This document shows positions 33,909 through 42,482 of a stretch of DNA of 64,000 bases, one piece after another. Source of the DNA: Paenibacillus nasutitermitis. GTDB lineage: Bacteria; Bacillota; Bacilli; Paenibacillales; Paenibacillaceae. The notes below the pieces were generated by a model. That model was not told where the DNA came from, did not search any database, and was given only the letters and a program-made list of their open reading frames with translations. The translations under genes and the position numbers were made by a program. The stretch is from positions 1,426,001 through 1,490,000 of the forward strand of contig NZ_BMHP01000002.1 of NCBI RefSeq assembly GCF_014641075.1. The letters run 5' to 3'. The first letter of the stretch is position 1, and every line of letters starts with the position of its first letter.

Positions 33909-35513
33909 TTACGAAAATGTGTCTTGTTTTCCGCAGTTTGCTTGTCCACCCGATTTACGGGGCTGTCCATGGAACTCTGCAGGCGTGAGACCGACGATCT
34001 TCTTGAACTGCTTGCTGAAATGCTTGACATCGTTGAATCCCGATTGCTCCGCGACCTCATAGACCCGGAGAGTGGACTCCGACAGCAGCTCTTTGGCCCG
34101 TTTGACGCGCAGTGTGATCAAATACTCGATAAAGTTTTTGCCGGTCTCCCGCTTGAACATTTCACTGAAATAATTGCGGCTGACATTCACCTCATCGGCC
34201 ACCTGCTGCAGGGAAATCGATTCGGTAAAATGCTCAGTCATGAACTGCACCGCCTGCACAATAATGCGGCCGTGCAGCGTAATGTCCGGCATGTCCTGAT
34301 CCTTCTCAATCGGCGTCTCGCTGAAGCAGGCTTCCACATGCCGCTTGATATCAGGAGCGAAGTCAAGCTTGCTGAGCTGCCGGATGTAGGGGACCATAAC
34401 GATATTCGAATGCTTGCTCAATGTGAGCAAACTCAGGATTTGCTCGGCTTCGGCAATCACCTGCTGTTTTGTTTTGAACGCAGGACTCCAGAGGTCCATA
34501 ATCCGGTGGACCTGCTCCTTCGCTTCGGAACCTCTCGCTGCCGCAAGGGCTTCCTTCAGCAAATGCATTTTATTCGGGAGGTCACGGGATGGAAAAACCT
34601 CTTCTTCAATCTGTTCCACTGCCTGCACTATACTGCCTATACCATAAAAAAACGTATCCTCAAGGGCTAGTCTGGCTTCGCTGAAAGCCGACTGGATCTT
34701 CAGGGGATCCTCGTATATTCGGCTGATGCCGGCCGTATACTCACCGTGATCATACTCTCTGTCTCCCATAATCGCGCGAATACTTTCCCGTAATCCGCCT
34801 GACTGGAACGCATGACCGGGAATGACGGCAATAAGCAGATCGGGATGAATAATCGCTGCGATTGGAACCTTCAGCTGTTCATAAACGGCAGCTTTCAACT
34901 GACTGATCTGCCCGATCAGCTGATCTTCCGATTCCGCAGCAAAACCGTCCACCCCATGAAGCCGAATAACAGCAAAATAATAGCCCGAAGCCATATCTCC
35001 AATAGCGGCATGGATTGATTTGAGGGCTTCTTCTTTGCCATAAACGGACTGGATCAGAACCTTCTCCAGCTCCTCCTGCTGCTCGGCAACCTGCTTGTTC
35101 CGATACTTATCCAATAACTGCCGGTTAACCTCTTCCTCTCTGAGCTCCTCGCGCATTTTGTCCAGAATGGTTTTGAGGGAATCGGCATTCAAAGTCGGCT
35201 TCAGAATATAATCCGACGCCCCCAGCCTGATGCCTTCCCGCACATAATCGAAATCGCTGTGGCAGCTAAGCAGCAGCACCTTGACCCAGGGACAGAGCTC
35301 CCGTGTTCTGCGCATCAGCTCCAATCCGTCCATGACTGGCATGGCGATATCGGTAATCAGAATATCCACTTCCCTGCTTTCGATCCACTGCATGGCCCGC
35401 ATTCCGTTCGCGGCCTCGCCGACCAGCGTGTAGCCATTCCCTTCCCAATCAAATGTGGCGCGGAGTCCCGCCCTGGCCATGAATTCATCATCAACGAGCA
35501 GCACTCTGCACAT
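33909..35513 (-). CDS. YesN-like response regulator with AraC output domain
   Basis: A 534-residue regulator. The receiver domain has VLLVDDEFMARAGLRATF and the phosphorylated Asp55 in ILITDIAMPVMDGL; the C-terminal 100 residues are two AraC helix-turn-helix motifs (ISLQQVADEVNVSRNYFSEM and YEVAEQSGFNDVKHFSKQF). It overlaps the kinase gene by 23 bases and lies before the importer genes, so the pair most likely senses the sugar and turns on that operon. Confidence 0.94.
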   Translation of the reverse strand: MCRVLLVDDEFMARAGLRATFDWEGNGYTLVGEAANGMRAMQWIESREVDILITDIAMPVMDGLELMRRTRELCPWVKVLLLSCHSDFDYVREGIRLGASDYILKPTLNADSLKTILDKMREELREEEVNRQLLDKYRNKQVAEQQEELEKVLIQSVYGKEEALKSIHAAIGDMASGYYFAVIRLHGVDGFAAESEDQLIGQISQLKAAVYEQLKVPIAAIIHPDLLIAVIPGHAFQSGGLRESIRAIMGDREYDHGEYTAGISRIYEDPLKIQSAFSEARLALEDTFFYGIGSIVQAVEQIEEEVFPSRDLPNKMHLLKEALAAARGSEAKEQVHRIMDLWSPAFKTKQQVIAEAEQILSLLTLSKHSNIVMVPYIRQLSKLDFAPDIKRHVEACFSETPIEKDQDMPDITLHGRIIVQAVQFMTEHFTESISLQQVADEVNVSRNYFSEMFKRETGKNFIEYLITLRVKRAKELLSESTLRVYEVAEQSGFNDVKHFSKQFKKIVGLTPAEFHGQPRKSGGQANCGKQDTFS

Positions 35514-37263
35514 GTTTTTCCTCCTTTCCTCTGGAAAACGTAATTGATACTGAAGTGCCTTCGCCTTCTGTACTGGACACTTTCACCCCGTAGACATTGC
35601 CGTAATACAGCTTGATGGTCTGGTCCACATGCCGCAGTCCGATACTTGTCATACCTTTTGTTGCCCTTTCCCTGCCGTTGATCAGCAATTGGGAGATCCT
35701 CTCCCTGTCCATGCCGATCCCGTCATCCGTAATCCGGATCATGATGTCCCCTCCCCACTGCTGCACCTGAATTTTGATTTCCCCTTTCTCTTCCTTGGGG
35801 GCAATCCCATGGAAGATGGCGTTCTCCACAATCGGCTGCAGCAGCATCCGGGGAATTGGAATGTCCAGCAGCTCGGGCGGACAGTCAACATCCAGCTCGA
35901 TTTTGTTCTCATAACGATATTCCTGGATGATCATATACTTCTCCAACAGCACCAGCTCAGCGCCGATGGTGCCGAACACGCCGCCCCGTTCCAGACTGCC
36001 CTCCAGCAGCTGGACAAGTGTATTGACTGCATTATCCACATCATTCGTGCGGCCCAGCTTCGCCATCCAGCGGATAGAATTCAAGGTGTTATACAGAAAA
36101 TGCGGATTGATCTGATAACGCAAGGCCCGGATTTCCGCCTTCTTCTTCTCTGATTCCTCCTCGGAAATACGCTCGATCAAGAGCGCAATCTGTCCGATCA
36201 TTTTGTTGAAGCTGCGGCCTAATTGGCCGATTTCATTGCGTCCGATATGGCGGCTTCTGACCGTTAAATCCCCGGCTTCGCCTTTCTTCATCAACCGGCT
36301 GAGGTTGACGAGCGGATTGCCGATTTTACGGATTCCGAATATGCCCATGCCGATTGCAAGGGCAATGGAGCCCAATGCGATCCAGAGCGTAAAATTTCGG
36401 ATGCTGGCCGAGTCTGCCGTCAATTCTTTAAGTGGAACAACACCGACCACATGCCATCCGTTATCGAGCTTTTCCGGAATAACCAGCGTTTTTTTCTTGT
36501 CATTATCGCTCTTCTGCATTTTCGTCGGCAGCTCAAGCTGTGATGGCTTGCCGTATTCCGCGGGGTCGGGGTGGTAGAAATAACGGTTCTCGTCATTGGT
36601 CACATAGATATAACCTGTGTCGCCGAACTGCACGCGGTCAAGCTCGTCAATCAGCAGATCGCCCATGATTTCATAGAACATGACGCCAATGATTTCCCCC
36701 GTATCCCAGCTGCGGATTGCACGGCCAAGCCCGAATACCGGGAACCCCATCTCTGTTTTTTTGAGATAGGAGGTTTGCGAGAGTCCGAACCAGACCGTAT
36801 TGCCGTTTGCCTGGAGAATGGACTCGTACCAGTCGGAATCCCACTGGTCGGGAACCGAATTAAGCGAATCTCCGCTGAACACGGAGTTGTTTCGCTTCAC
36901 ATCGAAAATGTAAATATCGATAATTTCCGTCGAGTTGATCATGATGGACGTCAACAGAGCTTTGCCCTCCTGTACCATTTGACTGGTCTCGTAAGGAGTG
37001 ATTCCGGGCTTTTGCAATATATCTTGAATAAGCTCGCTGTTGAGCACCATCATCGAAGAGTCGTCCAGTTTCTTGAAGAACAAATTCAGCTTGTCGCTTA
37101 CCTGCGTGATGGTGAGCGAAGCCACCTTGCTCACTTGCTCTTCCACAATCGCCGAGGACTTGTTGTAGGACAGAAAACCCATCACAAGAACAGGAAGCGT
37201 CATGCCGATGAAACAAAACAAAAACAGCTGAATAACAATCGATTGCAGATACCGGAATCTCAT
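35491..37263 (-). CDS. YesM-like sensor histidine kinase
   Basis: A 590-residue membrane kinase. A first helix (SIVIQLFLFCFIGMTLPVLV) and a second near FTLWIALGSIALAIGMGIFG flank an extracellular cache-like sensor; a HAMP domain, the YQINPHFLYNTLNSIRWMAK phosphoacceptor histidine and an ATPase domain (ITDDGIGMD) follow. The start is ATG 37263 with AGGAGAGG before it; the frame is open to 37413. It is the first gene of the two-component and importer block. Confidence 0.93.
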   Translation of the reverse strand: MRFRYLQSIVIQLFLFCFIGMTLPVLVMGFLSYNKSSAIVEEQVSKVASLTITQVSDKLNLFFKKLDDSSMMVLNSELIQDILQKPGITPYETSQMVQEGKALLTSIMINSTEIIDIYIFDVKRNNSVFSGDSLNSVPDQWDSDWYESILQANGNTVWFGLSQTSYLKKTEMGFPVFGLGRAIRSWDTGEIIGVMFYEIMGDLLIDELDRVQFGDTGYIYVTNDENRYFYHPDPAEYGKPSQLELPTKMQKSDNDKKKTLVIPEKLDNGWHVVGVVPLKELTADSASIRNFTLWIALGSIALAIGMGIFGIRKIGNPLVNLSRLMKKGEAGDLTVRSRHIGRNEIGQLGRSFNKMIGQIALLIERISEEESEKKKAEIRALRYQINPHFLYNTLNSIRWMAKLGRTNDVDNAVNTLVQLLEGSLERGGVFGTIGAELVLLEKYMIIQEYRYENKIELDVDCPPELLDIPIPRMLLQPIVENAIFHGIAPKEEKGEIKIQVQQWGGDIMIRITDDGIGMDRERISQLLINGRERATKGMTSIGLRHVDQTIKLYYGNVYGVKVSSTEGEGTSVSITFSRGKEEKHVQSAAR

Positions 37264-37414
37264 GCTGAACCATCCTCTCCTGATACAATTAGTACCGCTG
37301 AAACCATTCAATACCCTCCCTTCTGTATCCAAATGAAACCCGTCGCAACGATACACGATGGGTTGAACCCTATAATTCGTCATTCCCGTCCTTTCCCCTC
37401 CTTTACTCCACATG

Positions 37415-37466
37415 TAAAAATAAGGCTCTCCCGCAAGCCTGCAAGCTTGAGGAGAGCCTTATTTTC
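37415..37466. terminator. Bidirectional hairpin terminator
   Basis: AAAAATAAGGCTCTCC pairs with GGAGAGCCTTATTTT, with a central AAGC/GCTT part. It separates the kinase gene from the M20 deacylase operon that ends on the same strand at 37958. Confidence 0.8.
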
Positions 37467-37578
37467 AAGAAATACACCTAAATATTACATTATATGTAAT
37501 ATAAACATATTAAAATTTTGGAAATAATTTGTATAACTTCATCAATAATAAAATCAATGGAGATTGATGCGCATATTC

Positions 37579-37940
37579 TCACACCCTGCACGTCCGGACG
37601 CTAACTGGCTCGCTTCGCTCACAATCCGTGCCGGCTACATCAAATTGACCAACAAAACGCGAATGCGAAATGTTACCCTGATGAAAATAAGGAATCTGCT
37701 CGGCCAATCCGCTTTCATTCCGTAAATCGGTATTTGGAGGCGGAATCTGATCGGGGTCGATTCTCCCCGTATAATCATAGGGTAGGATATGCGGGTGATG
37801 CGGATCCCATTCCCCTGTGCCATTCGGATCGTCCGGAATCCGCGTGTTTTACGACGGCGATCTCTTCGCATTGGCAAGTCCAATACGGGTGCCGGTCCGG
37901 CTCCTCTTCCATTCCTTCAAATTCTATCGAGACATTTCCG
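37579..37940 (-). pseudogene. Unrecognised, probably frameshifted gene
   Basis: Two minus-strand stretches with protein-like composition lie in different frames. One reads EEEPDRHPYWTCQCEEIAVV then KHADSG; the other, from about 37845 to the TGA at 37579-37581, reads DDPNGTGEWDPHHPHILPYD and later GNISHSRFVGQFDVAG. Joining them needs one frame change near 37845. I do not recognise the family. It could equally be chance, but the P, D, W, H and C content is unlike a random frame. Confidence 0.35.
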
Positions 37941-37957
37941 TCATAGCCGGGATGATC

Positions 37958-39139
37958 CTATTCCCTCCCGAAATTCATTACCGTATCCGCCAGGATAGAT
38001 GCCGCAAGGACAACCTCATCAAGATCCACCCATTCCTCATGGGTATGGGCCTGCGCAAGATCGCCGGGTCCGAACACTACGGAGGGCACCCCCGCCCGGA
38101 CCAGCTTGCTGGCATCAGATCCGTAAGGAGCGCCGGCAGCTGTCTTTCCCTTGATTTTCTTTGCTACCGCATCCTGCAGATTTCGCACAAGCGGCTCTCC
38201 GGCCGATACTTCCATGGCAAAATCGATCACAAACGGATCGTTTACCGTCAGCTTCAACCCGGGGATCTGTTCTTCCAATGCCAGCAGTTCCCGCTTCATC
38301 GCAACCCAGACCTCAAGCGGCTCCTCGCCCGGAACCGTCCGCCTGTCGATGGTGATCCGGCAGCGTTCCGGCACCGTGTTCGGTGCGCTGCCGCCCTCAA
38401 TCAGGGAAATGCAATGTGTCGGCGGACCCACCAGGGGATGAACCCGCTTTGCATAAGCAGGCTCCATTTCATTTTTCAGATACGAAATGACCGTAACCAT
38501 GCTCTCAATGGCATTCAGACCTTTATCAGGCTCAGAGCTGTGGCCGGCAATTCCGTGGACATCGACATGGAATCGGACCACCCCTTTATGCGCGATAATA
38601 GGATTCAATCCGGTCGGTTCTCCCACAATGGCACCGTCATAAACAAAGTGTCCTGCGCTGATTTCGGCTGCCAGCGCGGATACGCCTTTATAGCGGTATT
38701 CTTCATCCACAACGGCAGCCAAATGGACGCTTGCGGGAAGGTCTGCCCCGCTATTGCGAAGCGCTTCAACCGCCAGCATCATAGCGGCAAGCGAAGCTTT
38801 GGTATCGCAGGCTCCCCGCCCGTACAAGCGTCCGTCCCGCACTTCGCCGCCGTAAGGGTCAATGGTCATCCCCGTGATTTGCACCGTATCCATATGTGCT
38901 TCCAGCAGAAGCGCCGGACAACCTGCCGGGCCCTGAAGCATGCCGATTACGTTCTCGCGTCCGGGTTCCACCTCCTGTACCAGCGTAGGGAGACCCAGCT
39001 CCGCGAAAAACTGCTTCATATAGGCAGCGACCCCCGCCTCCCCGTAGCCATCAGGGAAAGCCGGGTTCACGCTGGGAATCGCAACAAGGTCCTGCAGTAC
39101 CTGAATGAGACGGTCGCGGTTAATCTTCACCGGTTCCAT
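37958..39139 (-). CDS. M20-family metallo-deacylase (ArgE/DapE-like)
   Basis: A two-zinc amidohydrolase of about 393 residues. LLEAHMDTV, GRGACDTKASLAA and VVDEEYRYKG hold the metal ligands and the catalytic Glu pair; HGIAGHSSEPDKG lies in the lid domain. Family members remove acyl groups from amino acids (acetylornithine, succinyl-DAP, acyl-amino acids). ATG 39139 lies two bases from the upstream stop. As the last gene of the D-amino-acid set it probably handles an N-acyl amino acid or dipeptide. Confidence 0.88.
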   Translation of the reverse strand: MEPVKINRDRLIQVLQDLVAIPSVNPAFPDGYGEAGVAAYMKQFFAELGLPTLVQEVEPGRENVIGMLQGPAGCPALLLEAHMDTVQITGMTIDPYGGEVRDGRLYGRGACDTKASLAAMMLAVEALRNSGADLPASVHLAAVVDEEYRYKGVSALAAEISAGHFVYDGAIVGEPTGLNPIIAHKGVVRFHVDVHGIAGHSSEPDKGLNAIESMVTVISYLKNEMEPAYAKRVHPLVGPPTHCISLIEGGSAPNTVPERCRITIDRRTVPGEEPLEVWVAMKRELLALEEQIPGLKLTVNDPFVIDFAMEVSAGEPLVRNLQDAVAKKIKGKTAAGAPYGSDASKLVRAGVPSVVFGPGDLAQAHTHEEWVDLDEVVLAASILADTVMNFGRE

Positions 39140-39141
39140 AA

Positions 39142-40239
39142 TCAATAATTGCAGCCCCGTGCGTCCACGGAAATCCATTCCTCCAGCTTCCCTCCGCGGA
39201 CACCCGCCACCTGGTCGCACAGATTGGGCAGTACGCAGGAATGGTTCGGGATGATTTCGATCCGGTCCCCAATGTTCAGCGGTGAGGTCCCTGGATCGAA
39301 TTGGAGGAAACCATGCTCCTCATTCAGGCCAGTTATAGCAATCGCCGGATGGCCGATCACGATGCCGAAACCTTCGCGGTGATGGGCTTTATCGCTTGTC
39401 ATTGTCTTGGTGCCCGCATCGATTGTCGCCCTTCCGGGAAGCGGCGTGCTGATGACCGTCGCAACGACCCGCAGAGCGCAGTCCTCTTCCTTGGCCAGTC
39501 CCATCCCGACGCCGGAAGCATCAAAAAAGATATAGTTGCCTGCGCGGACCTCGGTAATTCCATCCAGATGGCGGCACATGATAGATGCAGGCGACGAGCC
39601 CGTGCTCACCACCTCGACGGACAGTCCGTTCTGGCGGAACAAATCAGCTGTTTCACCGATAATTGCAGATTCCCGGCGCGTCGCCTCGCTGAAGCCCTGC
39701 TCGTCAGTGTTGCTGTAAATGGTGCCGAAATAGCCCATGATCCCGACGATTTCTATTCCCGGCATGGCATTAACGGCCAGCGCAAAGGAGAGCGCATCCG
39801 CACCCGGCTGCCGGCCTCCCCGGTGCAGGCCGCCGTCGATTTCGACAACCGCGCGGACCGGCTTGCCCGTCTCCACGCCAACCCCCGCCAAACCTTCAGC
39901 GGCCGGCAGGCTGTCCACCGTGACAATCAGCTCCGCTTTGCGGTGAAGAGCAGCAAATCGGGCCAGCTTGTCCGCGCCCACAATCGCATAAGCAATCATA
40001 ATCGAGGTGATGCCCGCTTCCACGAAAACTTCAGCCTCCGAGAGTTTGGCAACCGTAATTCCAGTCGCGCCTGCCTGGAGCTGCCTGGCAGCAATCGCAA
40101 TCGATTTGTGAGACTTGATATGCGGTCGGTGCGCGATCTGGCATTCCGCCAATCGGGCGGCCATCCGGGCAATATTGTTCTCCATCCGGTCCAGATCGAT
40201 GATTACAGCAGGTGTTGCAAGCTCTGCATAGATACTCAC
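39142..40239 (-). CDS. DSD1/D-threonine-aldolase-fold PLP enzyme
   Basis: A 365-residue fold-III enzyme. TPAVIIDLDRMENNI opens the alanine-racemase-like barrel and RPHIKSHK holds the PLP lysine (about Lys42). Near the C-terminus, PNHSCVLPNLCD has the metal site HxC. D-serine dehydratases of this fold bind zinc with His and Cys, whereas the characterised D-threonine aldolase uses His and Asp, so a D-3-hydroxyamino-acid dehydratase is more likely. Start is GTG 40239. The RidA gene next door supports this, as RidA clears the imine such enzymes make. Confidence 0.85.
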   Translation of the reverse strand: MSIYAELATPAVIIDLDRMENNIARMAARLAECQIAHRPHIKSHKSIAIAARQLQAGATGITVAKLSEAEVFVEAGITSIMIAYAIVGADKLARFAALHRKAELIVTVDSLPAAEGLAGVGVETGKPVRAVVEIDGGLHRGGRQPGADALSFALAVNAMPGIEIVGIMGYFGTIYSNTDEQGFSEATRRESAIIGETADLFRQNGLSVEVVSTGSSPASIMCRHLDGITEVRAGNYIFFDASGVGMGLAKEEDCALRVVATVISTPLPGRATIDAGTKTMTSDKAHHREGFGIVIGHPAIAITGLNEEHGFLQFDPGTSPLNIGDRIEIIPNHSCVLPNLCDQVAGVRGGKLEEWISVDARGCNY

Positions 40240-40278
40240 GCCATCATCCCTTTCTTGTTTATTGCAGGAACGGTGTAT

Positions 40279-40740
40279 TTACTCGACTTCCACAATAAGT
40301 TCAATTTCCACAGGGGTGTTGAAGGGCAGTTCATTGGCCGAAATCGCGGAGCGCGCATGCTGGCCTTTCTCGCCCAGTACTTCAACCAGCAAATCGGAGG
40401 CGCCGTTAATGACAAAAGGCTGTTCAACAAAACCGTCTGCGGAATTGACGAAAGCCAGCATTTTCACTACCTGCTTGATCCGGTCCAATTCGCCCAGATG
40501 CGCCTTGAGCACAGCAAGCAGATTGATCGCCACCTGCCTTGCGCAGGCATAACCTTCTTCAATAGTCAGATCCGATCCCACTTTGCCGGTCATCATCAGC
40601 ACGCCGTTAATCCGGCAGTCATTGCCTGAGGTATAAACCAGATTCCCTACCTGCTTCGCTGACACATAGGTCGCAACCGCCTTCGGCACTTCACCCAGTA
40701 CAATACCCTTTTCTTCCAAAATCCGTTCTACGTTACCCAT
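40279..40740 (-). CDS. RidA/YjgF-family imine deaminase
   Basis: A 153-residue RidA-fold protein, in the longer YjgF_endoribonc-like branch: LVYTSGNDCRINGVLMMTGK near the start and ARSAISANELPFNTPVEIEL at the end. The conserved arginine that binds the substrate carboxylate is in ARSAI. RidA hydrolyses reactive 2-aminoacrylate-type imines to keto acids. AAGGAGA precedes ATG 40740. It lies between the D-aminoacylase and the DSD1-like gene. Confidence 0.9.
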   Translation of the reverse strand: MGNVERILEEKGIVLGEVPKAVATYVSAKQVGNLVYTSGNDCRINGVLMMTGKVGSDLTIEEGYACARQVAINLLAVLKAHLGELDRIKQVVKMLAFVNSADGFVEQPFVINGASDLLVEVLGEKGQHARSAISANELPFNTPVEIELIVEVE

Positions 40741-40813
40741 ATTGATTATCTCTCCTTATAATTAAGTGATTGATTGTTGATTGGATTCTACCGATTATCG
40801 CCGTATAGAAATG

Positions 40814-42418
40814 CTAGTGATGATTGCAGCATTGGGAGCGAATAAGCACGCCGGGCCTTTGCGACGTATGTTCGGCATGATTCATGGTATTCACTCCGTT
40901 AACCCAGACAGATGTGATGCCCGCAGGCGATCCCGTAGGATTCTCAAAGGTTGCGCCGTCCGTAATCGTGTCCGGATCAAAGACTACCAGATCCGCATGA
41001 TAGCCGGGAACAAGCAGTCCCCGTTTGCCAAGCTTGAAACGCTGAGCCGGAAAAGAAGTCACTTTGCGCACCGCTTGCTCAAGCGAGAGCAGCTTTTTCT
41101 CCCGCACATAGCGGGCGAACAGCCGGGGGAACGTACCGTAAGTCCGCGGATGCGGCTTGCCCGTCACGCAGCCCAGCGAGTCGGAGATGATAATCGAATG
41201 ATCATACGCCACCACCTGCTCCACATCCTGGTCGGACATATGAAAATAAACAATAGCGACCTTCCCGTCTTCCTCCAGCAGCAGATCCAGCATGCAGTCG
41301 ACAGGATCCAACCCCCTCATGGCACTGATATCCAGGATATGCTTGCCTTCAAGCGGCTTGTTCCCGGCAGAGTCAACCGATGAAACAAAGATGCTCTGCC
41401 AGCCTGTGGAGGCCACCAGATTGTCCCAGTCCGTCTGCTCTTCTGCCAGTTCTTCTTTTAATCGTTGTCGTACGGAAGGCGTTCGCAGACGTTCGAGCGT
41501 AGCCCCGATTCCGCCCTCCAGCACCCATGGCGGCAGAACGGTGGTCAGGGAAGTCGAACCTGCGGAATAAGGATAAACATCGCAGGTCACATCCATGCCT
41601 CTGGACCGCGCGTCCTCGATCATCCCCAAGGCCGTCTGGATTTTACCCCAGTTGATTCTGCCCGCCGCCTTGAGATGGCACACATGCAGGGGGATGCCGC
41701 TGCGCTCCGCAATCCATATCACTTCCTGGATGGAAGGCAGCAGATTATTGCCCTCCCCGCGGATATGGGTGGCCAGAATACCGCCGTACTTCGGCAGCAG
41801 GCTGCACAGCTCGGCGATTTCCTCCCTGGAGGTGTAGCTTCCCGGCGCATACAGCAGACCGATGGAAAGGCCGATCGCGCCCGCTTTCATCCCCTCTTCC
41901 AGCAGTTCTTTCATTACCGCCAGTTCCGAGGACGTCGCCGCTCTTTTCTCGAAGCCCATAACGGCAATACGAAGAGCGCCATGCGCGACATAAGTCGCAA
42001 CATTTTCCGCCGGGTTGGACTGCGCCAGGTAATCCATATACTGGCCCACTGACTGCCAGGGCCAGTCAAAGTCCGTCCGGCCGATAACCGGTTCTACATA
42101 GGTTTGCAGAAGCTCGGCGCGCTCAGGGAAGAAAGGAGCTGGCGCAAGCCCGCAGTTGCCGACAACCTCAGTCGTTACCCCCTGCTGCATCTTGACCTGA
42201 CTGTGGGGCTGCTCCAATATCATCAGATCGGAGTGGGTATGGCCATCGATAAACCCCGGAGCGATGACCTGCTTCCCGGCATCCACCACCTGCCGGCTGT
42301 CCTCATCCACACTCCCGACCCGGACAATCACTCCATCTTTCACCGCGACATCGCCGAAGAACCAGGAATTCCCGGTTCCGTCGACGATACGCCCATTTTT
42401 GATGACCAGATCCAGCAT
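40814..42418 (-). CDS. N-acyl-D-amino-acid deacylase (D-aminoacylase)
   Basis: An amidohydrolase of about 534 residues: DLVIKNGRIVDGTGNSWF, VIAPGFIDGHTHSDLMILEQ with the metal HxH, GVTTEVVGNCGLAPAP and YADLVV-type C-terminal PGYHADLVVFDPDTI. It removes acyl groups from D-amino acids. ATG 42418 follows GGAGGCAAACAA; a further ATG at 42448 has no site. The next genes (RidA, DSD1-like, M20) fit a route from an N-acyl-D-amino acid to a keto acid. Confidence 0.92.
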   Translation of the reverse strand: MLDLVIKNGRIVDGTGNSWFFGDVAVKDGVIVRVGSVDEDSRQVVDAGKQVIAPGFIDGHTHSDLMILEQPHSQVKMQQGVTTEVVGNCGLAPAPFFPERAELLQTYVEPVIGRTDFDWPWQSVGQYMDYLAQSNPAENVATYVAHGALRIAVMGFEKRAATSSELAVMKELLEEGMKAGAIGLSIGLLYAPGSYTSREEIAELCSLLPKYGGILATHIRGEGNNLLPSIQEVIWIAERSGIPLHVCHLKAAGRINWGKIQTALGMIEDARSRGMDVTCDVYPYSAGSTSLTTVLPPWVLEGGIGATLERLRTPSVRQRLKEELAEEQTDWDNLVASTGWQSIFVSSVDSAGNKPLEGKHILDISAMRGLDPVDCMLDLLLEEDGKVAIVYFHMSDQDVEQVVAYDHSIIISDSLGCVTGKPHPRTYGTFPRLFARYVREKKLLSLEQAVRKVTSFPAQRFKLGKRGLLVPGYHADLVVFDPDTITDGATFENPTGSPAGITSVWVNGVNTMNHAEHTSQRPGVLIRSQCCNHH

Positions 42419-42482
42419 TTGTTTGCCTCCTGTTGAAAGGTATTGCACGCCCGGTGCACATCTTCCCTATTTCTTCTCATGT

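Noticed and set aside
37817..41383. Long open frames on the plus strand opposite the M20, DSD1-like and RidA genes.
   Set aside because: They lie antisense to well-supported genes, have no ribosome sites and encode Arg/His/Gln-rich sequence without family motifs.
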